Shown in pieces: positions 15,447-23,615 of a stretch of 64,000 bases of DNA (positions within the stretch are counted from its first letter, which is position 1; each line of letters opens with the position of its first letter). Both the position numbers and the translations under genes were made by a program. The notes below the pieces were generated by a model. That model did not search any database, was not told where the DNA came from, and saw nothing but the letters and a program-made list of their open reading frames with translations. This DNA comes from Wocania_A sp965224845 (GTDB taxonomy: Bacteria; Bacteroidota; Bacteroidia; Flavobacteriales; Flavobacteriaceae): assembly GCA_965224845.1 (NCBI GenBank), contig CBDDAJ010000024.1, forward strand, positions 186,001 to 250,000, written 5' to 3'.

Positions 15447-17495
15447 ATGGAATATTTGCTTAAAACCAGTGCTGTTATTGTCGTTTTTTACCTGTGCTAT
15501 AAATTATTTTTACAACGTGACACCTTTTTTCAGTCTAATCGTTGGTTTTTATTAATTGGTCTAATTACTGCTTTTTTACTTCCTTTTGTTGTCATTCCAA
15601 TTTATATTGAACGTACTCCTATATTGCTGGACGCCTACGTATTTAACGATGTAACTTCACTAAACGCAAAACCAGAGCAATCTGTTACTTTCTTACAATT
15701 ATTTTATGCTGGATATCTTTTAGGAGTAGTATTCTTTTCAATTCGGTTTTTAATTCAGCTCTTCTCACTAGCTAAAATGATATTTCTAAATGATAGTGAA
15801 AAACCAGATCAGCATACCTATATAAAAACAAATAGTGAAATTTCTCCTTTTTCTTTTTTTAACTGGATTGTTTATAACCCAAACCTATTTAGCAAAAACG
15901 AATTAGAACAAATTATCACACACGAAAAAGTACATGCCCGCCAATATCATTCAATAGATATTTTACTAACGCAGCTATCATGTATCGTACTATGGTTTAA
16001 TCCCTTTGTTTGGTTTTATAATAAAGATTTAAAACAAAATTTAGAATTTATAGCCGACCAAAATGCTCAAAATAAGTCAGGCTGTAAAAAGAGCTACCAA
16101 TACACCTTATTAAAAACAAGTATGCCAACTCATCAATTGGCTTTAACCAATAATTTTTATAATTCATTAATCAAAAAACGAATCGTTATGTTACACAAAT
16201 CAAAATCAAAAAAAATTAATCTGCTTAAGTATGTATTAGTTATTCCTATACTTGTTCTTTTTCTCATGAGCTTTAATACAAAAGAAATATATATAGAAAA
16301 AGAAAATCCTGAAACCAACGCCATTTCTTTAACTGAAGAAAACATAGACAATAGCATAACATATTTAAATAAAACCTCAAGCATTAAAAAAAATAATACT
16401 GATAGCGAATTAAATCAAATAAAAAAACATTTAGAAGAATCTGATGTTTCATTAACACTAAGCAAGCTTAAAAGAAGTAGTAAAAATGGAACAGTTAAAT
16501 TAACCCCAAATGTTGAAAAAGGGCGAAATAAAACTTCAGCAACTTGGAAAAATAAAGAAAAGCCAATACCAAATATTGAAGTTGGCGAAATTCAAAATGG
16601 AAAAATAGTAAATAGAAGTGTTGGGAGCTTAGTAACAAAAAAAACAATTAGCACTAATACAAAAATAACTAACAATACTATCAAAACTAATAGAGATGAA
16701 ATAGTTATAATAACTAAAAATTTTACTGAAACAGACTTTAAAAAACTTGCTAATAATTTAAAGGTAAAAGGTATTACTGCTAAGTTTAAAGGGATTAAAA
16801 GAAACGACAAAAATGAAATTACTGCTATTAAAATAGATATAAGTTCAAAAAAGTCAAGTGCCAATTACAGCATAAGTTCAGATGAAGCTATTAAACCTGT
16901 AAAAATTTCTTTTGATGAAGACGGAGAATCTATTTCAATAGGAAGCGGTAGCCCAAAGCGTATCTATAGTGCTAATTCCTATTACATAAAGTCTAAAGAC
17001 GGTAAACATAAAATTAGTAAATCTGGAAAAGGCAATAATGTATTTGTTCTTTCAAGTGATGATGAAGATTATAAAATCATATATGAAGATAGTATTCATT
17101 TTAAAAATCATGGCAAAAAAGGAAAATATCGTAATGTAACAATAAGTAAAAGTGTAGAAACAATTATAGATGATGATGAAAATATTGAGGTTATTGTTGA
17201 AAATGACAGTAATACAGAAGAAGATGTAATCATTTTAAAAAATGCTAATGCCCAAACTAATTATAAGGTAAAAGCACTAGGCAAAGGCAAGAACAGTAAA
17301 ATAATTATTAGTGATGATCATGGGACAGAGCCATTATATCTGTTAGATGGAAAAGAAATTAAAAAAGATAAAATTGAAATTGATACTGAAAACATCAAAA
17401 GTATTAATGTAATAAAAGGGGATGCTGCTATAAAAAAATATGGTAAAAAGGGTAAAGATGGCGTTATAGAAATTATCACAAAAAAGAAAAACTAA
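15447..17495 (+). CDS. BlaR1-like M56 metallopeptidase with plug-like tail
   Basis: A 682-aa membrane protein. Membrane segments lie near 4-22, 33-55 and 84-108, and one near 262-276. The zinc motif HEKVH (159-163) with LEFIAD (Glu200) marks an M56 peptidase, which cleaves the BlaI partner. In place of a penicillin sensor it has a long Lys/Ser/Asp-rich region (280-600) and a C-terminus PLYLLDGKEIKKD..KSINVIKGDAAIKKYGKKGKDGVIEI that resembles the TonB-receptor plug motif. It forms an operon with blaI (2-bp gap). A strong terminator follows. Confidence 0.9.
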   Translation: MEYLLKTSAVIVVFYLCYKLFLQRDTFFQSNRWFLLIGLITAFLLPFVVIPIYIERTPILLDAYVFNDVTSLNAKPEQSVTFLQLFYAGYLLGVVFFSIRFLIQLFSLAKMIFLNDSEKPDQHTYIKTNSEISPFSFFNWIVYNPNLFSKNELEQIITHEKVHARQYHSIDILLTQLSCIVLWFNPFVWFYNKDLKQNLEFIADQNAQNKSGCKKSYQYTLLKTSMPTHQLALTNNFYNSLIKKRIVMLHKSKSKKINLLKYVLVIPILVLFLMSFNTKEIYIEKENPETNAISLTEENIDNSITYLNKTSSIKKNNTDSELNQIKKHLEESDVSLTLSKLKRSSKNGTVKLTPNVEKGRNKTSATWKNKEKPIPNIEVGEIQNGKIVNRSVGSLVTKKTISTNTKITNNTIKTNRDEIVIITKNFTETDFKKLANNLKVKGITAKFKGIKRNDKNEITAIKIDISSKKSSANYSISSDEAIKPVKISFDEDGESISIGSGSPKRIYSANSYYIKSKDGKHKISKSGKGNNVFVLSSDDEDYKIIYEDSIHFKNHGKKGKYRNVTISKSVETIIDDDENIEVIVENDSNTEEDVIILKNANAQTNYKVKALGKGKNSKIIISDDHGTEPLYLLDGKEIKKDKIEIDTENIKSINVIKGDAAIKKYGKKGKDGVIEIITKKKN

Positions 17496-17516
17496 AGCTT
17501 TTAAAATAGCATTTTT

Positions 17517-17547
17517 AAGACACTCATTAAATGAGTGTCTTTTTTTA
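17517..17547 (+). terminator. Terminator after blaI-blaR1
   Basis: A near-perfect palindrome, AAGACACTCATT..AATGAGTGTCTT (17517-17541), is followed by seven T bases. It starts 22 bp beyond the BlaR1-like stop codon. Confidence 0.9.
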
Positions 17548-17998
17548 TGTTTTAAATTAAAAAAAGATGAAATAGCAAAAAACCTTCATTTTTTTAATAA
17601 AAATGCCCTTGGGTTTTAAAATTTGTTCCAAAAAACGCCTACAATTATTACAAAGTAAAACATTTACTTAAGTTTTAAATTACAATACAAAACTTAAACA
17701 AAGAGAGTCACTAAAATATTATAATTAAAATCATCTTTTTAATTACAAATCTCTATTCAATTTTATTAATTTATCTAAAAACATTTGGTGAGAATATCTG
17801 CAAATACATATATTCAAAAAACATTGATAAAGTTAAACCAATTACTAATCTTTTAAAACCTAAAATTATGATGACACTTGCTAAATTAATAATCGATTTT
17901 ATCTTCGTTATTTTTTCGATTATTTAAATTCAAAAAAATGTAAAGCTTAGTTCTAGAATAAGTTTTACTATTTTTACCTAAAAGCAAGAGCTGTAATA
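17548..17998. other. Long AT-rich gap with hairpin
   Basis: About 450 bp with no convincing gene. The only structure found is a 9-bp inverted repeat, AATAATCGA (17888-17896) / TCGATTATT (17916-17924), which lies inside a 19-codon hydrophobic ORF. No clear TAnnTTTG element directs the downstream 50-aa gene. Confidence 0.5.
17868..17927 (+). CDS. Possible 19-aa hydrophobic micropeptide
   Basis: ATG ATG at 17868 to TAA at 17925-17927 encodes MMTLAKLIIDFIFVIFSII, one potential membrane helix. Its 3' half coincides with a 9-bp inverted repeat. Such small hydrophobic ORFs are often chance in AT-rich DNA, and conservation is untested. Confidence 0.2.
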   Translation: MMTLAKLIIDFIFVIFSII

Positions 17999-18151
17999 AT
18001 GAAAAAGAAAGTATTTAAATTTTTAGCAAAGGTTAATAAAGTGGTCTTACCTAGTTATTCTAAAAAACAATTAGACTTAACTCAAGCTACAAAACTACAA
18101 ATGGCAGTTATAGGCTGGAGATGGTTTGTTACAAAAAATGCTTTGGATTAG
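17999..18151 (+). CDS. Conserved 50-aa protein (often annotated SsrA-binding protein)
   Basis: ATG at 17999, TAG at 18149-18151, giving MKKKVFKFLAKVNKVVLPSY.. and ending GWRWFVTKNALD. The pattern FLAKxNKxxLPSxxKKxLDLxxAxKxQxAxxGWRxFVTxNALD is one I recall as a short conserved flavobacterial protein, commonly labelled SsrA-binding protein although it has no SmpB domain. It is basic and has no membrane segment. It ends 12 bp from the stop of manA on the other strand. Function unknown. Confidence 0.75.
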   Translation: MKKKVFKFLAKVNKVVLPSYSKKQLDLTQATKLQMAVIGWRWFVTKNALD

Positions 18152-18163
18152 TTTTTATAATCT

Positions 18164-19366
18164 CTAAGGCGTGGTAGCCTTATATATAACTGCATTAGAC
18201 CGAGAAGACATTATATATTTGCAATCTGCTTCTAAAAAAGCTGATTCACCTTTAGCAATATTTAACTTATTATTATCAGTAACAATTTCTGCTTCCCCTT
18301 CAATAACTATTAAAATTTGAGCTGTTTTTGAACAAGACTGATAAGTTTCAGATGGTTTTAAATCTATTTTACTAAGCTCAAAATCTGGTGCTGGAGTTTT
18401 ATAAATCCTTTCAATACCATCCTCTTGTAGGTTTCCTTTCATAACACGGGGTATGGTGTCCTCAAAAACAACATGCTTTAATAACTCTGGAACATCAATA
18501 TGTTTTGGTGTTAAACCACCACGTAAAACATTATCGGAATTAGCCATAAGCTCCATATTCTGACCTTCAAGATAAGCATGAGGAATACCTGCATCTTGAA
18601 AAACAGCCTCCCCCTTATTAGCCTTAACAATATTGAAAAAGTAAATAGAATAAATGCCTTTATCTAAAACATTTTTATCTGTTGATGAATCTACGGCTTT
18701 AGCCGCCCAATAATCTGGACTAGATTTATCCAGCTTCCCTTTTAAGTACAATGGCATTATACGATTTACCAAAGGTGCCAGCGTCTGGTTTGTTTTATCA
18801 ACAGATTGCTCCATAACTCTTTTATATAAACCAAAATAGCCCGTTTCATTAAAAACAGACAACAAATCGGTAAACTCAGGAGTATTTCTCAATCTTTCTA
18901 CTAGTTTATCTTTAGATAAAAACCCATGTAACAACCAAAACTCACTAAGCGCCACCATAATTTCTGGTTTATGGTTATCATCTTTATAATTTCTATGTGG
19001 CGCCGTTAAAGGTATTCCTAATTCATTTTCGTGTTTAAAGCCTTTTTCGGCTTCTATTTTAGTTGGATGTACTTGAATAGACAACATGTCGTGTACATCC
19101 AATACTTTAAACAAAAAGGGAAGTCTACCAAAATTCTTTACAACATCATCGCCTAAACTTTCAGAGCTATGAGACGCTAAATAGCTATCTAAATTTTGAT
19201 TACCATCAGGTGTCGATATTACAGAAGGTGCATTTACGTGCGCACCTAACCAATATTCTGCACATTTATCATTGTTGCTCTCAATACCCAATAATTCAGG
19301 GATAAATTTGGTTCCACCCCATGCATAATTTTGAATTTTTCCTTTAAGAGCAAATAATTTAGACAT
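18164..19366 (-). CDS. manA: Mannose-6-phosphate isomerase, class I
   Basis: A 400-aa zinc enzyme interconverting mannose 6-phosphate and fructose 6-phosphate. The N-terminus FALKGKIQNYAWGGTKFIPELLG is diagnostic. The zinc ligands lie in SIQVHPTK and DDNHKPEIMVAL, and the later active-site segment is AGIPHAYLEGQNMELMANSDNVLRGG. The C-terminal domain is cupin-like (IEGEAEIVTDNNKLNIAKGESAF). It seems to be a single gene with its own promoter 28 bp upstream. Confidence 0.95.
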   Translation of the reverse strand: MSKLFALKGKIQNYAWGGTKFIPELLGIESNNDKCAEYWLGAHVNAPSVISTPDGNQNLDSYLASHSSESLGDDVVKNFGRLPFLFKVLDVHDMLSIQVHPTKIEAEKGFKHENELGIPLTAPHRNYKDDNHKPEIMVALSEFWLLHGFLSKDKLVERLRNTPEFTDLLSVFNETGYFGLYKRVMEQSVDKTNQTLAPLVNRIMPLYLKGKLDKSSPDYWAAKAVDSSTDKNVLDKGIYSIYFFNIVKANKGEAVFQDAGIPHAYLEGQNMELMANSDNVLRGGLTPKHIDVPELLKHVVFEDTIPRVMKGNLQEDGIERIYKTPAPDFELSKIDLKPSETYQSCSKTAQILIVIEGEAEIVTDNNKLNIAKGESAFLEADCKYIMSSRSNAVIYKATTP

Positions 19367-19393
19367 CTTTTATAGTTATTGATTAGTGCTCTG

Positions 19394-19401
19394 CAAATTT
19401 A
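19394..19401 (-). promoter_or_regulatory. Putative -7 element for manA
   Basis: TAAATTTG on the minus strand, matching TAnnTTTG, 28 bp upstream of the manA ATG. Confidence 0.45.
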
Positions 19402-19491
19402 AAACTAAACATAACAAAAGCTAAAAAAAAAAAGAAAAACCTTAATACAAATTATCAAACACTTAATAGTCTTGTTTTTAATAATCAATTA

Positions 19492-20451
19492 TTAATCATG
19501 CAGCCCTTTATTTTTCAAATATTCTATTAATTCTTTAGGGCGATCTGTTTGAATTACATTGGCTCCCCGCTCTATAATCCATCCCCAATGCGCATCTGGG
19601 TTACCTAAAGCTTTATCATCTGTATGCCCAGCGCATAATTCATCCCATAAGGTATTGACCCAAACTGAAATATTTTCTTTTTCCATCAATGCAATGGCAT
19701 CTATTACTGGAGAATCTTCCTTATCGTAAATCACCTCAAATGCTATTGGGTTATATTCATCAATAAATCCTTTAGCATAAACATCTGGTGCTTCAGAAGT
19801 TTCTCCATAAATATTATAGTTTATTGGCCACACCATAGGCATATAGTGAATACTATCCATCAGCTTTCCATGCTTTTCCCGCATGATATGCAATGGATCA
19901 TTTCCTTTAAAAATGGCTTGATGTATTGTTCCTGTCTCTTTTAAAATAGCATAGCTTTCCGGGAGATTATTCCACGCTTTATCTAAATTAAGTAGCACAG
20001 GTTTGTCTTTTACAAAATTCATTACCTCCTTTAATGTTGGTACTTTATGCTTGGTTGGCATGCCTGCCCCATTTTTAAGCACAAGTCTTTTAATGGAATC
20101 TAATACTATTTCAGTTATTTTACCACTACCAGTTGTCGTTCTGTCTAAAGATTTATCATGCATTACAATTAAATAATTGTCCTTTGTTTTTCTAACATCA
20201 ATTTCAACAATATCGACCCCCATAGCTATTGCCCTTTTTATAGCATCAATAGAGTTTTCCGGAGCATTACGCCAATCGCCTCTATGTGCTACTGCAAGCA
20301 CTTTATTTTTTGAAGGGTTCTTAAGTTGTTTTAGTATGGATTTACTGGTTTTTGTTTCCGGTATCTCTATAACGGTTTCTTTAAGAGTGGTCTCTTTTTT
20401 ACAAGACACCAATAATAAAACTATAAGAGATAATAAGATTACTTTCTTCAT
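19492..20451 (-). CDS. Glycerophosphodiester phosphodiesterase lipoprotein (copy 1)
   Basis: A 319-aa protein with a lipoprotein signal ending LLVSC, so it is anchored in the envelope. The GDPD domain begins at VAHRGDWRNAPENSIDAIKRAI and contains DIVEIDVRKTKDNYLIVMHDKSLDRTT, the His-Arg, Glu-x-Asp and His-Asp metal/catalytic residues of the family. It hydrolyses glycerophosphodiesters to glycerol 3-phosphate and an alcohol. It is last in a run HAD phosphatase, MFS, second GDPD and SusCD. A closely similar copy lies at 22531. Confidence 0.93.
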   Translation of the reverse strand: MKKVILLSLIVLLLVSCKKETTLKETVIEIPETKTSKSILKQLKNPSKNKVLAVAHRGDWRNAPENSIDAIKRAIAMGVDIVEIDVRKTKDNYLIVMHDKSLDRTTTGSGKITEIVLDSIKRLVLKNGAGMPTKHKVPTLKEVMNFVKDKPVLLNLDKAWNNLPESYAILKETGTIHQAIFKGNDPLHIMREKHGKLMDSIHYMPMVWPINYNIYGETSEAPDVYAKGFIDEYNPIAFEVIYDKEDSPVIDAIALMEKENISVWVNTLWDELCAGHTDDKALGNPDAHWGWIIERGANVIQTDRPKELIEYLKNKGLHD

Positions 20452-20489
20452 TTTAATATGTTTTTTAGTTTACAGAATACATAAAGCTT

Positions 20490-21116
20490 TTATTTACAAA
20501 TTCCGTATTTTTTTAAATTCTCTTCAAGACTTCCTCCTGAGTAATAACACCCATTGATTCCAACTTTCTCAGCAGCTCTAATATTATCTAAAGAATCGTC
20601 TATAAATAATGTTTCTTTACTCATTAATTGATGCGCTTTTAAAACAAATTTAAATGCAGCTAAATCTGGTTTTCTAATTTTTATTTCATGCGAATAATAC
20701 GCCTTTTCAAATAAACTATTAAAAGAAAAATTATTTTCTTTATTTACATGATTTAAAAACTTCTTTTGATGGATACTGTTTGTATTACTTAACAGATATA
20801 GTTTATATTCTTTTTTTAAGCTCATAAGCAGTTCAATGCTTCTTTTAGGAATATTTAATATCATAGCATTCCAAGCTTCTTTAATTTCTATAGTGGATGG
20901 GCTCATACTAGACTTCCTTTTTAATTTTTCAACAAACGCTTCTTCTGACACTTTTCCTATTTCAAAATCATAAAAAAAAGAATCTGTATAATGGTGCCCT
21001 GTACTATTTACAATATTGGTTATTCCTAATCGCTCAAACTCATTAATCGTTTTTGAGACATTAAGGTTCATTAAGACCCCACCTAAATCAAAAACAACAT
21101 TTTTAATATTACACAT
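20490..21116 (-). CDS. HAD family phosphatase (YihX-like)
   Basis: A 208-aa HAD-IA hydrolase: motif I VVFDLGGVLMN, motif II LLSNTNSIH, motif III lysine in KIRKPDLAAF, and motif IV LFIDDSLDNIRAAEKVG. The DLGGV form of motif I is typical of YihX/FMN-phosphatase-like members. In this locus it may dephosphorylate a glycerol phosphate or sugar phosphate. It lies 11 bp after the MFS transporter gene and 38 bp before GDPD copy 1, in one probable operon. Confidence 0.88.
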   Translation of the reverse strand: MCNIKNVVFDLGGVLMNLNVSKTINEFERLGITNIVNSTGHHYTDSFFYDFEIGKVSEEAFVEKLKRKSSMSPSTIEIKEAWNAMILNIPKRSIELLMSLKKEYKLYLLSNTNSIHQKKFLNHVNKENNFSFNSLFEKAYYSHEIKIRKPDLAAFKFVLKAHQLMSKETLFIDDSLDNIRAAEKVGINGCYYSGGSLEENLKKYGICK

Positions 21117-21127
21117 TTTTTATTTTT

Positions 21128-22432
21128 TTAAGTTTTTTTCCAGGCAAATAATGCTAATACAAAAGACAGGATTGCTGCCCCTATCCAAAAGATACTTATG
21201 GTATCAAAATTATAAAGGGTTTCTCCATTTACTATGGTTTTATTGTTTTCTATAAGATAGCCACTGGCTATATCTTGCACCCCTGCTGCCAGATAACTCA
21301 TTACGCCAACCACACCTAAGGCTGCTCCTGATGCTTTTTTAGAAGCGATATCTACAGCCATCAAGCCTCCTAAATAACAGATTAAGGCTCCTATGGCTAA
21401 ACCAAATAACACCATACTAGTTGCATCTAACCACCATATATCCTTTGGTCCTAATAAAAAAAGAGATAAAGCCGTAGCATTCATTATCCCAAAAATAAGT
21501 GCTGGCATATTTCGATGCCCTTTAAAGAATTTATCAGACACAAAACCTGATGATGCTGTTCCTAAAATACCACAAACAGCACTTATAGCTACTAAGCTAT
21601 TGGCTTGTGTAAGCGTATATCCTTTTGCTGCTTCAAAATAATAAGGGCCCCAGCTATTTACGGCATATCTTGATATGTACATAAAAGCACTCGCAAAAGC
21701 TAATAGCCACACATAAGGATTTTTTAATACGCCTTTTTGTTCGTTCCATGTAGAAATCTTCTTTTTTGTAAAATCTTCATTTACTGGAGCTAGCCCTTTA
21801 CTTTCTGGTGTATCGTGAAAAAATATGGATATCATTAATGCTCCCAGAACTCCTACTAAGGCAGCAGCTCTAAACCCCCATTGCCAGCCAAAATAAGAGG
21901 CTACCACAGCAGTTAACACATAGGTTATGGCTTCACCAATATTATGGCTGGTACTCCAAAACCCATAAAAACTACCACGTTCTTTATCTTTGTACCAGCG
22001 CGAAAGTGAAACAACGCTTGATGGTGCTCCCATAGATTGCACCCAACCATTAATCCCCCAGCAAACAGCAAAAAATATAAAGACACTTGTAAACCCCATA
22101 ATCAAGTTGGCTAAAGCAGATATTAAAAGACCAATAGCCATAAAACGCCTTATATTGCTATGGTCTGCTAAAAACCCATTGGTGAGTTTGCCCAAGGCAT
22201 AAGTAAAAAACAAAGCAGATCCTACAATTCCTAATTCTGATTCTGTTAACAAACCACTATCTACAATAGGCTTCTTAACGACGTTTAAACTTAAGCGACA
22301 TACATAATACAATCCATATCCCAGGGTTGCCGATATAAACACTTGCCATTTTAAACTTTTATATTTCTTTTCCTGCTTCTCAATAGTATCTAATAGAGGC
22401 TGAGGCACCGATTTTTTAAAATAATTTATCAT
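21128..22432 (-). CDS. Organophosphate transporter, GlpT/UhpC-like MFS
   Basis: About 434 aa, 12 membrane segments, OPA family of the major facilitator superfamily. YYVCRLSLNVVKKP and YISRYAVNSWGPYYFE carry arginines at the positions of the two phosphate-binding arginines of GlpT. LGKLTNGFLADHSNIRRFM is the family loop 2-3 motif. It probably exchanges glycerol 3-phosphate for phosphate across the inner membrane. The longer frame to 22471 starts inside a terminator hairpin, so the ATG at 22432 is chosen. The neighbours are two GDPDs and a HAD phosphatase. Confidence 0.9.
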   Translation of the reverse strand: MINYFKKSVPQPLLDTIEKQEKKYKSLKWQVFISATLGYGLYYVCRLSLNVVKKPIVDSGLLTESELGIVGSALFFTYALGKLTNGFLADHSNIRRFMAIGLLISALANLIMGFTSVFIFFAVCWGINGWVQSMGAPSSVVSLSRWYKDKERGSFYGFWSTSHNIGEAITYVLTAVVASYFGWQWGFRAAALVGVLGALMISIFFHDTPESKGLAPVNEDFTKKKISTWNEQKGVLKNPYVWLLAFASAFMYISRYAVNSWGPYYFEAAKGYTLTQANSLVAISAVCGILGTASSGFVSDKFFKGHRNMPALIFGIMNATALSLFLLGPKDIWWLDATSMVLFGLAIGALICYLGGLMAVDIASKKASGAALGVVGVMSYLAAGVQDIASGYLIENNKTIVNGETLYNFDTISIFWIGAAILSFVLALFAWKKT

Positions 22433-22462
22433 AGATTTATATTTTGTATAACTTATTTCTAC

Positions 22463-22493
22463 AAAAAACAAGCGCAGCTACTCAACTGCGCTT
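22463..22493 (-). terminator. Terminator after GDPD copy 2
   Basis: On the minus strand AAGCGCAG, an eight-base loop, then CTGCGCTT followed by GTTTTTT. It separates GDPD copy 2 from the MFS gene, so the transporter/HAD/GDPD1 genes may depend on read-through or another promoter. Confidence 0.85.
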
Positions 22494-22530
22494 ATCAAAC
22501 TAATTCAACCATATATAAAAAAAACAATTC

Positions 22531-23463
22531 TTAATTATGAAGCCCTTTACTTCTTAAATAGTTTAAGAGCAATTGAGGTCTATCGGTTTGAATGATATCT
22601 ACGTTATTATTTATATACCAATCATATACCGAAGGATTTATGGCTGCTTTCTCGTCATCATGCCCACCATTGTGTTGCGGCCAAAGGGAGTTTACCCAAA
22701 CACTAGTACCTTGTGCTCTTAATTTTTTGAAGCTTTTTATCCCTTGAAGAGTATCGTATTTTGCTGTAAACTCAATAGCTTCTGGGGCATCCTGTGCCAT
22801 ATAGGCATCTACTATTTCTTTTGCTCCAGCTTTGTGTAATCTTACTACAGGCATAAAAAGCACCTTGTCTAAATAGTGTCCAAATTCCTGTTCTACTTCT
22901 GATTTACTTATTGCGCCTTTAATTATTACCTGGTCTTGAGTTTGTGTTTCTTCAATAATTTTATAACACGCATCAAAAATATCGTAGCTCTTATCTAAGT
23001 TGACCAATATCTTATCTTTAGTAACTAACAATGCTTCTTTAAGAGTTGGTATCGTATGTTGTGTTGCAACTCCTAAACCATCTTTTAATCGCAATGTTTT
23101 TAAAGAATCTAATGTCCAATCTTTAACATAACCTGTTCCTGTTGTGGTTCTATCAACAGTTTTATCATGAATGATAACTAGTTGATTATCTTTTGTTTTT
23201 CTAACATCAATTTCTACCATATCAACCCCCATATCAATGCAATTCTGAATAGCTTGTAATGAGTTTTCTGGTGCATGGCGCCAATCGGCTCTATGCGCAA
23301 CAACAATTACTTCTTTATTCTTTGAATCTTTAAAATTATTTATCTTCTCTTGAATAGAAGATACTCTGAATGGTATTTGCTCATTTTCTTCCTTTATTGG
23401 AGACCTATTATTACAAGATATAGATATTACGAGTAAAGCAATTATGTATAATTTTGACTTCAT
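22531..23463 (-). CDS. Glycerophosphodiester phosphodiesterase lipoprotein (copy 2)
   Basis: About 310 aa. A type II signal ends VISISC, and the GDPD domain begins VAHRADWRHAPENSLQAIQNCI with DMVEIDVRKTKDNQLVIIHDKTVDRTT. It shares the layout and C-terminal IQTDRPQLLLNYLRSKGLHN with copy 1, so the two are paralogues. The start at 23463 (MKSKLYII) is preferred over an upstream ATG because it directly begins the signal peptide. It is downstream of SusC/SusD on the same strand, separated by two stem-loops, which suggests different expression levels. Confidence 0.93.
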   Translation of the reverse strand: MKSKLYIIALLVISISCNNRSPIKEENEQIPFRVSSIQEKINNFKDSKNKEVIVVAHRADWRHAPENSLQAIQNCIDMGVDMVEIDVRKTKDNQLVIIHDKTVDRTTTGTGYVKDWTLDSLKTLRLKDGLGVATQHTIPTLKEALLVTKDKILVNLDKSYDIFDACYKIIEETQTQDQVIIKGAISKSEVEQEFGHYLDKVLFMPVVRLHKAGAKEIVDAYMAQDAPEAIEFTAKYDTLQGIKSFKKLRAQGTSVWVNSLWPQHNGGHDDEKAAINPSVYDWYINNNVDIIQTDRPQLLLNYLRSKGLHN

Positions 23464-23512
23464 TATAAATTGATGTTTTGGTTTTATATGCATTGAAGTT
23501 TAAACTGAAAGC

Positions 23513-23565
23513 TAATAATCATTGTGATTATTAATGAATAGGAAGAAATTTTCTCCCTATTCATT
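23513..23565 (-). promoter_or_regulatory. Two intercistronic stem-loops, SusD to GDPD
   Basis: TAATAATCA/TGATTATTA (9-bp stem, 3-base loop, 23513-23533) and AATGAATAGG/CCTATTCATT (10-bp stem, 23533-23565) lie back to back. Neither has a T-run. They are candidates for mRNA stabilisation or processing after susD rather than full termination. Confidence 0.5.
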
Positions 23566-23615
23566 TTCAAACTAAACTAAAAAAAGCAAACTATTGTTTT
23601 TAAATAGCTTTTGAT

